From assembly GCF_030681155.1 (NCBI RefSeq), contig NZ_JAUXXE010000024.1, positions 1 to 64,000 on the forward strand: a stretch of DNA of 64,000 nt. Direction: 5' to 3'. Shown here in pieces: positions 39,702 through 49,137 of the stretch (positions are counted from its first letter, which is position 1; the number at the start of each line of letters is the position of its first letter). Below the pieces are notes generated by a model, which was given only the letters and a program-made list of their open reading frames with translations, made no database searches and had not been told where the DNA came from. Both the position numbers and the translations under genes were made by a program. This DNA comes from Phenylobacterium sp. GTDB taxonomy: Bacteria; Pseudomonadota; Alphaproteobacteria; Caulobacterales; Caulobacteraceae.

Positions 39702-40751
39702 TCAGACCGGTCTGATGATGTGCCCCTCGTCCGGCCGCGCGCGGCCCTCGAGGACGTCGTGATAGGCGGCCAATAGAGCCTCTGGTCCGACATGCTGGCG
39801 GACGTTCAGCCAGGTGGCGTCGGCCACAAAGGCGCGCAGCGCGCTCATGAAGCGGGCTTCCAATTCCTCATAGCCCCACTCCCCGGCCCGCTTGCGGATC
39901 TGGTCAGGGGCGAAGAACAGCACCGGCGTCGGGCCGGGCAGATCGACCGGCGTGCGGTCGGCCTGCCAGCGGGTCGCGCCGACGATGATGCTGCGCGACA
40001 ACCCCTCGCCAAGCGCAGTGTGCACCGCGGAGGTCACCTGCGGATCGCCCGCGAAATCGACAAAAACAGCGGGCGCCTTGGCGCTCAGGCTGCGAGCTTC
40101 GTCATAGGTGACGATGCGGTCGTAGAGGCCAAGCTCGGCCAGCTTGGCGGCGTTGGATGGCGAGGTCAGGCCGACCACCTCCAGACCGCGGCGGCGCGCG
40201 AACCAGGCCAAGCCCATGGCGGTCTTGCTGGACGCGCTCGACAGCACCAGCGAGCCGACGCTCTCATCCTCGGCCAGGAAGTCGTCCAGCAGCCAGGACG
40301 TCATCAACAACGGCCGCAGCAGGGCGCGATGATCGTCCATCTCGTCTTCGGGCGCCTCCGAGTAGGCGTTGTAGGTCGGCGGCAGTTCGGCCCGGTGCGC
40401 GGCCGTATCGACCAGCCCGTTGCGCCCCTTGGACAGCCGCGCCGTGAAGTGGCTCGACATCGGCAGATAGCCGAAGATCCGCAGCCCGACCGGCGCATCC
40501 GGCGCCTTGGATTCGATGACCTTGGCGAAGCCCCAGACTGGGATGCGGCCCAGACCGTCCGGCGCCGGGAAGAACTTCCAGTAGCCGAAGCTGTCGCCCA
40601 TTATCCCATAGGTGATGTTGTTGGCGGTCAGGGCGAAACGCTCGACCTCCAGCAGCACCTCACCCTCAGCCAGATCGATCTTTTCGGCGGCATGGCGCAG
40701 CTCCGCACGGCGCAAATCGTCCCGATTGATCAGCACATCCCAGGCAGTCAT
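39702..40751 (-). CDS. DUF2855 family protein (MDR-like fold)
   Basis: A 349-residue protein of a family of unknown function. The N-terminus MTAWDVLINRDDLRRAELRHA and the LTANNITYGIMGDSFGYWKFFP block are diagnostic. VGSLVLSSASSKTAMGLAWFAR and VVGLTSPSNAAKL resemble a nucleotide-binding region of medium-chain reductases with a degenerate glycine motif. First gene of a four-gene operon (DUF2855, carotenoid oxygenase, quinone reductase-like, NTF2-fold), divergent from a TetR regulator. Confidence 0.88.
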   Translation of the reverse strand: MTAWDVLINRDDLRRAELRHAAEKIDLAEGEVLLEVERFALTANNITYGIMGDSFGYWKFFPAPDGLGRIPVWGFAKVIESKAPDAPVGLRIFGYLPMSSHFTARLSKGRNGLVDTAAHRAELPPTYNAYSEAPEDEMDDHRALLRPLLMTSWLLDDFLAEDESVGSLVLSSASSKTAMGLAWFARRRGLEVVGLTSPSNAAKLAELGLYDRIVTYDEARSLSAKAPAVFVDFAGDPQVTSAVHTALGEGLSRSIIVGATRWQADRTPVDLPGPTPVLFFAPDQIRKRAGEWGYEELEARFMSALRAFVADATWLNVRQHVGPEALLAAYHDVLEGRARPDEGHIIRPV

Positions 40752-40766
40752 CGCTTCCTCGCCTTT

Positions 40767-40790
40767 TTACGTTGTAAATTTATTACGTAA
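40767..40790. promoter_or_regulatory. probable TetR operator
   Basis: TTACGTTGTAA followed five bases later by the perfect palindrome TTACGTAA, in an AT-rich 81-base gap between the divergent DUF2855 and TetR genes. Outer TTACGT and ACGTAA also form a dyad. Two half-related sites in a divergent promoter fit autoregulation and operon repression by the TetR protein. Confidence 0.6.
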
Positions 40791-40832
40791 GAGCTACCTC
40801 AGGACAAGCCTTTTCTTTCTCTGAGTTTATCA

Positions 40833-41435
40833 ATGCCCCGCGTCTTGTCCGAGTCCGATGTCGCCGACTTCCGCGAACGTCTTTGCGAGGTCGCTGAGAA
40901 GCTGTTCGCCGAGAAGGGGCCGGACGCGGTGACCATGCGCCAGCTGGCCTCCGAACTGGGGGTCAGCCCCATGACGCCGTACCGCTATTTCGCCGACAAG
41001 GAAGACATCCTGGCCGCCGTGCGGACCAACGGCTTCAACCGGTTCGCCGCGTCCCTGGAAGGCGCGCTCGCCAACACCCAAGGCAGCGCCAAGGCCAAGA
41101 GCTCGGCGGTGGGCGAGGCCTATCTGAACTTCGCCTTCGAACATCCGCAGACCTACAAGCTGATGTTCGACCTGAACCAGCCGCACGAAGAGGACTATCC
41201 GGACCTGGTCGCCGCCGCCGCCCGCGCCAACGCGATGCGGTCGGCCTACATCAAGGGCCTGGTCGAGGCCGGGGTGATGGAAGGCGACCCCGAAGAAATC
41301 GGCCGCATGTACTGGGCCGCCACCCATGGCGCGGTGAGCCTGGAACTGTCCGGCAAGCTGCCCAAGGGCATGGCCCGGATCATCAACCGCCAGCTCGGTC
41401 ACACCCTCGCAAAGGGCCTGCGCCCCGGCGCCTGA
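40833..41435 (+). CDS. TetR/AcrR family transcriptional regulator
   Basis: A 200-residue regulator. The N-terminal helix-turn-helix is FRERLCEVAEKLFAEKGPDAVTMRQLASELGVSPMTPYRYFADKEDIL. The C-terminal part (KLMFDLNQPHEEDYPDL) fits the TetR_C_33/WHG type ligand domain. It probably represses the divergent DUF2855-oxygenase operon and perhaps the downstream epoxide hydrolase gene, through the ACGT-centred dyads in the intergenic region. The inducer is unknown. Confidence 0.92.
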   Translation: MPRVLSESDVADFRERLCEVAEKLFAEKGPDAVTMRQLASELGVSPMTPYRYFADKEDILAAVRTNGFNRFAASLEGALANTQGSAKAKSSAVGEAYLNFAFEHPQTYKLMFDLNQPHEEDYPDLVAAAARANAMRSAYIKGLVEAGVMEGDPEEIGRMYWAATHGAVSLELSGKLPKGMARIINRQLGHTLAKGLRPGA

Positions 41436-41498
41436 AGCGACTTGACGGCCCTTGCGGTAAGACCGCCATCTTCCCCGCAACAAGAGGGGAAGCGCGCA

Positions 41499-42644
41499 AT
41501 GGTTCAACCGTTTGAGGTCAAGTGGAGTGAAGCCTCCGTCCAGGCGGTGTTGGATCAAGTGAGGGCCTATCCCTGGCCGCCGATCCCGGAGGTTCCGGAC
41601 GGCTGGGCCTATGGCTGCGACGCCGGCTATCTGAAGGACCTCTGCGCGCACTGGACCGAGACTTATGACTGGCGCTCGGCGGTGGCCGACCTCAACCGCT
41701 TTCCGCAGTTCACCGCCCGTGTGGAGGACTACGATCTGCACTTCCTGCACGTGGTCGGCGAGGCCGGCGGCAAGCGGCCGCTGATCCTGACGCATGGGTG
41801 GCCCGGCTCGCACTACGAGTTCTGGGACAGCATCGAGAAGCTGGCCTTCCCCTCGCGCTTCGGCGGCCGAGCCGAAGATGCCTTCGACCTGGTGATCCCG
41901 TCCCTGCCCGGCTTTGGCTTCTCGTCCAAGCCAAAGCGCCCGATCGGCCAGCGCACCACCGCCCGGCTGTTCAACACCCTGATGACGCAGGTGCTGGGCT
42001 ATGAGCGCTATCTCGCTCAGGGCGGCGACTGGGGCGCGATGGTCACCTCCTGGCTTGGCCACGACCACGGCCAGCACGTCCGCGCCATCCACCTGAACAT
42101 GATGGGCTTCCGCCCGCACGGCGGCCCCAAGACCGAGGCCGAGATCGCCTGGATGACCCGCCAGGGCGCCATGATGGACGTCATGGGCGCCTATTTCCGG
42201 CTGCAGGCCTCCAAGCCGCAGTCGCTGGCGTGGATGGGCGCGGGCAATCCGGTCGGCCAGGCCGCCTGGATCGCCGAGCGTTTCCACGACTGGTCCGACC
42301 TGCGCGAGAAGCCCTTCGACGAGGCCCACCCCAAGGACCGGCTGCTGACCAACATCATGCTCTATGTGATGACCGACAGTTTCGCGACCGGCGCCTGGTA
42401 CTATCGCGGCCTGCTCGAAGAAGGCGGCGTGGCGTTCGCGGAGGGCGAGCGCTGCGAAACCCCGACCGCCTTCGCCAACTTCCCCGGCGAGCCGCTCTAT
42501 ACCGCTCCGCCCCGGTCCTGGGCCGACCGCGCCTACAATATCAGCCGTTGGACCGAGCAGCCGCGTGGCGGCCATTTCGCGGCGATGGAAGAACCGGACC
42601 TATTCGTCGCCGATGTGCAGGCCTGGGGCGCGGAGGCCGGCTAG
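41499..42644 (+). CDS. epoxide hydrolase (EHN-type, alpha/beta fold)
   Basis: A 381-residue enzyme. The ATG at 41499 has an AGAGGGGAAG Shine-Dalgarno; a longer TTG frame exists but is not needed. The N-terminal epoxide-hydrolase domain (FEVKWSEASVQAVLDQVRAYPWPP) is followed by the alpha/beta hydrolase with oxyanion motif HGWPGS, nucleophile Asp177 in GGDWGAM and catalytic His359 in RGGHFAAME. It opens epoxides to diols, for example from aromatic or terpenoid oxidation. It lies downstream of the tetR gene on the same strand. Confidence 0.9.
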   Translation: MVQPFEVKWSEASVQAVLDQVRAYPWPPIPEVPDGWAYGCDAGYLKDLCAHWTETYDWRSAVADLNRFPQFTARVEDYDLHFLHVVGEAGGKRPLILTHGWPGSHYEFWDSIEKLAFPSRFGGRAEDAFDLVIPSLPGFGFSSKPKRPIGQRTTARLFNTLMTQVLGYERYLAQGGDWGAMVTSWLGHDHGQHVRAIHLNMMGFRPHGGPKTEAEIAWMTRQGAMMDVMGAYFRLQASKPQSLAWMGAGNPVGQAAWIAERFHDWSDLREKPFDEAHPKDRLLTNIMLYVMTDSFATGAWYYRGLLEEGGVAFAEGERCETPTAFANFPGEPLYTAPPRSWADRAYNISRWTEQPRGGHFAAMEEPDLFVADVQAWGAEAG

Positions 42645-44962
42645 GCAGCCTCCTCCATCACCGCCTGGATCGCGCCGATCAGCCGTTCGAGTTCGAGCGG
42701 CTTGGGCACCAGCACGTCCATGCCGGCCGAGGTGTACTCCGCCGCATGATGGGCCATGGCGTTGGCGGTCAGGGCGATGATCGGGGTCCGCCGCAGGCCC
42801 TCGGCTTCCTCACGCTCGCGGATCCAGCGGGCGGCGGTCGGACCGTCCATCACCGGCATCTGGACATCCATCAGGATGACGTCCCACTCCTGCTCGGCGG
42901 CGGCGTCGCAAGCGGCCTGACCGTCATTGACGCACCGAACCTCGACGCCGAGCTGGGCCATCAAGGTCTTAAGGACCAACTGGTTCATCGGGTTATCTTC
43001 CGCCGCCAGGATGCGGAGATCGCCTGACGGGGCCGTGATCTCCATCGACACGCTGGCCGGCAGCGCCCCTTCGGCCCGAGACAGGGGCAGGCGGACGGTG
43101 AAGGTCGACCCTTCCCCCACGCTTGACACCACACCGACCTCGCCGCCCATCAATGTCGCCAGCTCCCGACAGATGGCGAGGCCCAGGCCCGAGCCGCCGT
43201 AGCGCCGCGTGGTGGACGCATCCTCCTGCACAAACTTATGAAACAGCGATCCCAGGCGGTCCTCGGCGATGCCGGGACCGGTGTCCGCAACCTCGAACAC
43301 CAAGGCTCCGCCCTCGCGGCGCACGGCCACCCTGACCTCCCCGCGAGCGGTGAACTTCACCGCGTTGGAAACAAGATTGTAGACGACCTGCCGCACGCGG
43401 GTCGGGTCGCCCCGCCAGAGGCCGAGCGCCTTGGGCGACACGGCCAAATGGAATGACACATCCTTGTCGCTGGCCAGGGTCGTGAAAGTGGCCTGCACGC
43501 CGGTCATCAGCGACTCGATGTCGATCAGCCCGTCTTCCAGCTCCAGGCGACCCGCTTCGATCCGCGACAGGTCCAGCAGGTCGTTCAATAGCGCCAGCAG
43601 GGTCTCGCCGGCTTGGCGCACGACGGTCAGGCGTTCGCGCTGGCGGTCAGACAGCTCGTCGCGCGCCATGGCCTGGGCCATGCCCAGCACCCCGTTCAAG
43701 GGCGTGCGGATCTCGTGGCTCATCGTCGCCAGGAAGGCGGACTTCGCTGCATTGGCGGCGTTGGCGTCGTCGCGGGCTCGCTTCAGCGAGACGTTCAGCG
43801 CCTTAAGCCGCTTCTCCGAGCGTTTCAGGTCGTCGATTGATTGGGTGATGACCACGCAGCGCACCGGTCCGGCCCCCTGGAAACGGGCGGCGGTCAGCCG
43901 AAACCACTCCCCGCTCCGCGACTGGTAGGCGTAGGCGAAGGTGTCCGCGCCGCCGGCCAGCACTCGTTTCACACCTCTGGTCAGCGACTTGCCCCGTCCG
44001 CCCGGCAAACGATCGAACACCTCGAAGAGATTGCGGCCCATCGGATAGACGTCGGCCTGCGCGACCTCCGCGCCCAGCTTCCTGAACGCCGAATTGGCGG
44101 CGATGATCGCGCCGGTCTCGTCGATGACCGTGAGCAGGGCCGCCAGCCCATCGATCACGCCACGGCCAAAGCGCTCGGATTCGCGCAGCTCGGCCACGGC
44201 TTCGCGCTGGGCGGTGACGTCCTGGCTGGCGCCGTGCAGCGCCACGCAACGCCCGTCGACCATGCGCGGTTCACCCATGACCCGCAGCCAGATCCGCTCT
44301 CCCGACCCGGTGATGGCCGGGGCCTCGAAATCAATGCGCTCGCCCGTTTTGATGGCCTGGCCGATGTGGGCCTGCACAGCCTCCTGCACCTCGGGAGCGT
44401 AGACATTGAGGGTGTCTAAGGCCCCTTCCACGACATACGGGCGGCCGAGCAAGTCGGCGAGCTCGGGGCTCCACCGGACGACCTGCTGAACGACGTCGAC
44501 CTCCCAGGCGCCCAGTCTGGCGAGCCTTCCAACCGCCTTTAGCGCCACCGAGGTGGAGTTCAACCGGTTGCGGTCATTCCGCGCGGCGGTGATGTCGGCC
44601 TGGATGGCCATGAAGCCGTCCAGTTCTCCCCGGGCCGAGAAGGTCGGGCGGACATCCAAATCCAGCCAGAAGCGGCGCCCGTCCTTGGCGCAGTTGAAAA
44701 CTTCCACCCGAAAGCCCTCGCCGGCTGCAACGCAGGCCGACATCATCGCGATGGTCGCAGGATCGGTTTCGGGGCATTGCAGCAGCGCGCCCGGCGTGCG
44801 GCCAGCGGCCTCGGCCAAATCAAAGCCGGTCATGGCGGTGAAGCCGTCATTGACCCAGTCGATCCGGCCCGATGCGTCACAGAGGACAATGGCGTGCGGC
44901 GTCAAGCGCGCCACGTTCGCCAGCCTCGCAGTCAGGTCCTCAGCCTCGGCGCCTCGCATCAC
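42641..44962 (-). CDS. hybrid PAS sensor histidine kinase with receiver domain
   Basis: A 773-residue cytosolic hybrid kinase with no membrane segment. Three PAS domains (about 15-130, 140-255 and 265-380) precede the HisKA domain with His416 in SHEIRTPLNG, the ATPase domain (NLVSNAVKFT, DTGPGIA, GSGLGLAI) and a C-terminal receiver with acidic pocket EDN (655-657) and acceptor Asp699 in VILMDVQMPVMDG. The output partner is not encoded here. The stop overlaps the convergent epoxide hydrolase stop by 4 bases. PAS stacks suggest sensing of redox state, light or a small ligand. Confidence 0.93.
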   Translation of the reverse strand: MMRGAEAEDLTARLANVARLTPHAIVLCDASGRIDWVNDGFTAMTGFDLAEAAGRTPGALLQCPETDPATIAMMSACVAAGEGFRVEVFNCAKDGRRFWLDLDVRPTFSARGELDGFMAIQADITAARNDRNRLNSTSVALKAVGRLARLGAWEVDVVQQVVRWSPELADLLGRPYVVEGALDTLNVYAPEVQEAVQAHIGQAIKTGERIDFEAPAITGSGERIWLRVMGEPRMVDGRCVALHGASQDVTAQREAVAELRESERFGRGVIDGLAALLTVIDETGAIIAANSAFRKLGAEVAQADVYPMGRNLFEVFDRLPGGRGKSLTRGVKRVLAGGADTFAYAYQSRSGEWFRLTAARFQGAGPVRCVVITQSIDDLKRSEKRLKALNVSLKRARDDANAANAAKSAFLATMSHEIRTPLNGVLGMAQAMARDELSDRQRERLTVVRQAGETLLALLNDLLDLSRIEAGRLELEDGLIDIESLMTGVQATFTTLASDKDVSFHLAVSPKALGLWRGDPTRVRQVVYNLVSNAVKFTARGEVRVAVRREGGALVFEVADTGPGIAEDRLGSLFHKFVQEDASTTRRYGGSGLGLAICRELATLMGGEVGVVSSVGEGSTFTVRLPLSRAEGALPASVSMEITAPSGDLRILAAEDNPMNQLVLKTLMAQLGVEVRCVNDGQAACDAAAEQEWDVILMDVQMPVMDGPTAARWIREREEAEGLRRTPIIALTANAMAHHAAEYTSAGMDVLVPKPLELERLIGAIQAVMEEAA

Positions 44963-45056
44963 GTTCCCCCTAGGGAAAGGATGAGGCGCCCCGATGAAGA
45001 AAGCACGAAATTACGGACTTCGTCGGCCCGACGACGCGTTCTAGAATCCAAAAGAC

Positions 45057-46067
45057 ATGGCTCGCTACGATTTCGCATCCGACAACACCGCCCCGGCCGC
45101 TCCTGAAGCGATCGAGGCCCTGATCGCCGCCAACACAGGCTTCACGCCCGGATATGGTTCCGACGCCATTAGCGCGCGGGCCGCCGATGCAGTGCGCGGC
45201 CTGCTGGACGCCGACGCCGAGGTTCGATTTGTCGCCTCCGGTACCGCGGCCAACGCCATCGCCCTGTCGGCCCTGTGCCGACCGTTCGAGGCGGTGCTGG
45301 CCCATGAGCACGCGCACGTCTGCACCGACGAGACCGGCGCGCCGGGCTTTTTTGGTCAAGGGATCGGCCTTATCGGCCTGACCGGCGCCTCGGGACGTAT
45401 CGATCCGAAGGCGCTGACGGCGCCCCTGGCCGAACCCGATGTCGCCCACCGCCAACCCTTGGCGGCGATGTCGCTGACCAACGCCACCGAGTACGGCACG
45501 GTCTATTCCCGCGAGACCCTTTCCGCCCTGATCGCGCCCGCCAGGGCCAAGGGGCTGGGCGTTCACCTGGACGGCGCACGCCTGGCCAACGCGGCGGCGG
45601 CGGGCTTTGACCTCAAGGACATCCAGCCGCTGGGCGTCGACATCCTGGTGGTCGGCGGCACCAAGGCCGGCATGACCCCGACTGAGGCGGTGGTGATCTT
45701 CGATCGCAAGCTGGCCCGGCGGTTCGACGCACGCCTGAAACAGGCCGGCCAACTTCCCTCCAAGGGTCGCTTCTACGCCGCCCCGTTCATCGGGATGCTG
45801 GAGAGCGGCGCCTTTGTCGAGCGCGCCGCCCACGCCAACGCCATGGCCCAGCGCTTGTCGAAGCTGACGCCCTTCCCCGTGCGCCACCCGGTGGAGGCCA
45901 ATGCGGTGTTCGTGGAGATGGACGATGAGACGCTCGGCCGCCTACATGCGGCGGGCTGGTTCGTCTACCGGTTCCTGGACGGTTCGGTCCGCTTCATGTG
46001 CTCTTGGGCGACGACGCCGCAGGCGGTCGACGAGCTTGGCGGTGTGTTGGCCGAGATCAGCCGCTGA
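45057..46067 (+). CDS. low-specificity L-threonine aldolase-type PLP enzyme
   Basis: A 336-residue fold-type I PLP enzyme of the beta-eliminating lyase/aldolase group. SGTAANAIAL binds the phosphate, His87-region EHAHVCTDE stacks on PLP, Asp172 lies in VHLDGARL and Lys203 in GGTKAGM forms the Schiff base. It should split threonine/allo-threonine to glycine and acetaldehyde; phenylserine-type substrates are possible. Monocistronic and divergent from the hybrid kinase gene. Confidence 0.9.
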   Translation: MARYDFASDNTAPAAPEAIEALIAANTGFTPGYGSDAISARAADAVRGLLDADAEVRFVASGTAANAIALSALCRPFEAVLAHEHAHVCTDETGAPGFFGQGIGLIGLTGASGRIDPKALTAPLAEPDVAHRQPLAAMSLTNATEYGTVYSRETLSALIAPARAKGLGVHLDGARLANAAAAGFDLKDIQPLGVDILVVGGTKAGMTPTEAVVIFDRKLARRFDARLKQAGQLPSKGRFYAAPFIGMLESGAFVERAAHANAMAQRLSKLTPFPVRHPVEANAVFVEMDDETLGRLHAAGWFVYRFLDGSVRFMCSWATTPQAVDELGGVLAEISR

Positions 46068-46083
46068 CCGAAGCCAGCGGCTG
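46058..46083. terminator. hairpin overlapping the aldolase stop
   Basis: Perfect 9-bp arms CAGCCGCTG and CAGCGGCTG with an 8-base loop, in the 33-base gap between convergent aldolase and nitronate monooxygenase genes. No T-run. Confidence 0.55.
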
Positions 46084-46100
46084 AGGAAGACAGGCCTAGC

Positions 46101-47147
<1,047 letters not shown>

Positions 47148-47170
47148 TCAGGCAAGCCGTTAGATGGGCG

Positions 47171-48133
47171 CTATTGCAGTCCGCTGCGGCCGATGGCGTA
47201 GAAGCGGTCGGCCCGCTGTTTGCGCAGTTGATCGGGGGTGAGGTTGCTTAGGCCTTCGAGCTCTTGTTCGACGGCGTCGCCCACAGATTTGATCGTGGCT
47301 TCCTTGTCGGAATGAGCGCCGCCGATCGGCTCGGGGATGATCCGGTCGACGATCTTGACGCCCAGCAGGTCCTGGGCCGCGACCTTCATGGCCTTGGCCG
47401 CTTCTTCGGCCGTGCGCGCGCCACGCCATAGGATCGAGTTGGCGCCCTCAGGGGTGATCACCGAATAGATAGCGTGCTCGAGCATCAGCACTCGGTTGCC
47501 GGCGGCCATGGCGATGGCCCCGCCCGATCCGCCTTCGCCGGTCACAACGGCCACCATCGGCACGCCGAGCATCAGGCAAGTTTCCGTCGAGCGCGCGATG
47601 GCCTCGGCCACGCCGCGCTCTTCCGAACCGATGCCGGGATAGGCGCCGGGCGTGTCCACAAAGCTGATCACCGGCAGATTGAACCGCTCGGCGAGCTCCA
47701 TCAGCCGGATAGCCTTGCGGTAGCCCTCAGGCCGAGCGTAACCAAAATTGTGCTTCACGCGGGAAACGGTGTCGCGCCCACGCTCGTGGCCGATCACCAC
47801 CACCGGCTGGCCGCGGAACCGGCCCAAGCCGCCCATGATCGCCTGGTCGTCGGCGAACCGGCGGTCGCCGCGCAGTTCAACGAACTCGTCGATCAGGCCG
47901 CTGACATAGTCGACGAAGTGGGGCCGCTCGGGATGGCGCGCCACCTGGGTCTTCTGCCAGGCGTCGAGCTTGGAATAGGCCTGGCGGCGAACTTCCTGGG
48001 CGCGGGACCGCAACGCCTCGATCTCGGCGTCCAGAGCGCCCGAGCCGGTGGTTTCGGAAAGTTTCGACAACTCCTCGATCTTCGCTTCGAGGTCGGCGAT
48101 CGGGCGCTCGAACTCGAGATAGTGTGCGGCCAT
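47171..48133 (-). CDS. accA: acetyl-CoA carboxylase carboxyltransferase subunit alpha
   Basis: A 320-residue subunit that, with AccD, transfers carboxyl from biotin to acetyl-CoA to make malonyl-CoA. The opening coiled coil (LEFERPIADLEAKIEELSKL) and the crotonase-like domain with FVDTPGAYPGIGSEERG, VVTGEGGSGGAIAMA and the C-terminal AAQDLLGVKIVDRIIPEP block are diagnostic. The gene lies 92 bases downstream of xerD on the same strand. Full length compared with the family. Confidence 0.96.
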   Translation of the reverse strand: MAAHYLEFERPIADLEAKIEELSKLSETTGSGALDAEIEALRSRAQEVRRQAYSKLDAWQKTQVARHPERPHFVDYVSGLIDEFVELRGDRRFADDQAIMGGLGRFRGQPVVVIGHERGRDTVSRVKHNFGYARPEGYRKAIRLMELAERFNLPVISFVDTPGAYPGIGSEERGVAEAIARSTETCLMLGVPMVAVVTGEGGSGGAIAMAAGNRVLMLEHAIYSVITPEGANSILWRGARTAEEAAKAMKVAAQDLLGVKIVDRIIPEPIGGAHSDKEATIKSVGDAVEQELEGLSNLTPDQLRKQRADRFYAIGRSGLQ

Positions 48134-48225
48134 ACGAGGAATCTTCTCTGCGTTCCGTTTGCGGAAGGGGGAAATTAGGCGCGAACCTTGCGCCTAACAA
48201 GTGCGAGGAGCAGCCGGGTGGTCGA

Positions 48226-49137
48226 TCAGCGCTTCTTGGCGAGCGGGTGTTTGGTGTCCATCACCTCGCGAAGCCGCTCCCCAGCGACGTGGGTGTAGAT
48301 CTGGGTCGTCGAGATATCGGCGTGTCCGAGCAGCTTTTGCACCACCCGTAAATCGGCGCCGCCTTCCAACAGATGCGTTGCGAAAGCGTGACGCAGGACG
48401 TGGGGACTGACCCTGGCCGGATCGATGCCGGCGTCGGCGGCCGCCTCGTCCAGCAGTTGAGCGAAGCGACGCGGCGTCAGGCGGCCGGACTTGCCGTGCG
48501 AAGGGAACAGCCACGGATTAGCGGCGTCGCCCTTGGGCAGGAAAGCCTTGCGCGCCTCCAGATAGGCCTTCACCGCCGCGCGCGCCGCATCGTTGAGTGG
48601 GGCCAGCCGTTCCTTCCCGCCCTTGCCCTTGACGATCAGATAGGCCGGATCCTTGGCCAGGACCGAAAGCGGCAGGGCGGTTAGCTCCGAGATCCGCAGG
48701 CCCGAGGCGTAGGCGAGCTCAACCATGCAGCCAAGCCTCAGGCCCTGGCCGCCGTCTCGCGCCGATGCAGCAGCGATGATGCGGTCGACCTCGTCTCGGC
48801 TCAGCACCTTTGGCAGCGGCCTGCCTTTTTTCGGCGCCTCGACGCGGCGGGAGGGATCGTCCGCCCGCCATCCCTCGCCCAGCACGAAGCGGTAAAACTG
48901 GCGGACAGCGGCGCGGCGGCGAGCCGCAGTGGCGGGCGACAGGCCCCGATCACTCAGGGCGTTGAAATAGGCTTCGACGTCCTCCGCCGAGGCTTGGGCC
49001 AGGCCGTTGCTGCGCGACGCCAGAAAGGCCTGGGCGTCGGCGAGATCCTTCCCATAGGCGGTCAGGGTGTTCTTGGCCGAGGCGCGCTCGACCGACATCA
49101 TCTCAAGAAAGGCTTCGACCCAGCCGGCACCGCTCAT
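48226..49137 (-). CDS. xerD: site-specific tyrosine recombinase XerD
   Basis: A 303-residue recombinase that resolves chromosome dimers with XerC at dif. The N-terminal SAM-like domain covers about 1-95. Catalytic residues are Arg148 (SGLRISEL), Lys172 (VKGKGGKER), His246-x-x-Arg249 (PHVLRHAFAT), His272 (LLGHADI) and Tyr281 (TQIYTHV). The ATG overlaps the stop of the upstream 440-residue protein gene by 4 bases. It is a housekeeping enzyme here, not an element integrase: no att sites or cargo are nearby. Confidence 0.93.
   Translation of the reverse strand: MSGAGWVEAFLEMMSVERASAKNTLTAYGKDLADAQAFLASRSNGLAQASAEDVEAYFNALSDRGLSPATAARRRAAVRQFYRFVLGEGWRADDPSRRVEAPKKGRPLPKVLSRDEVDRIIAAASARDGGQGLRLGCMVELAYASGLRISELTALPLSVLAKDPAYLIVKGKGGKERLAPLNDAARAAVKAYLEARKAFLPKGDAANPWLFPSHGKSGRLTPRRFAQLLDEAAADAGIDPARVSPHVLRHAFATHLLEGGADLRVVQKLLGHADISTTQIYTHVAGERLREVMDTKHPLAKKR

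Noticed and set aside
48226..49137. Tyrosine recombinase as a marker of an integrated element
   Set aside because: The sequence and context (beside accA) are those of housekeeping XerD; no att repeats or cargo were seen.
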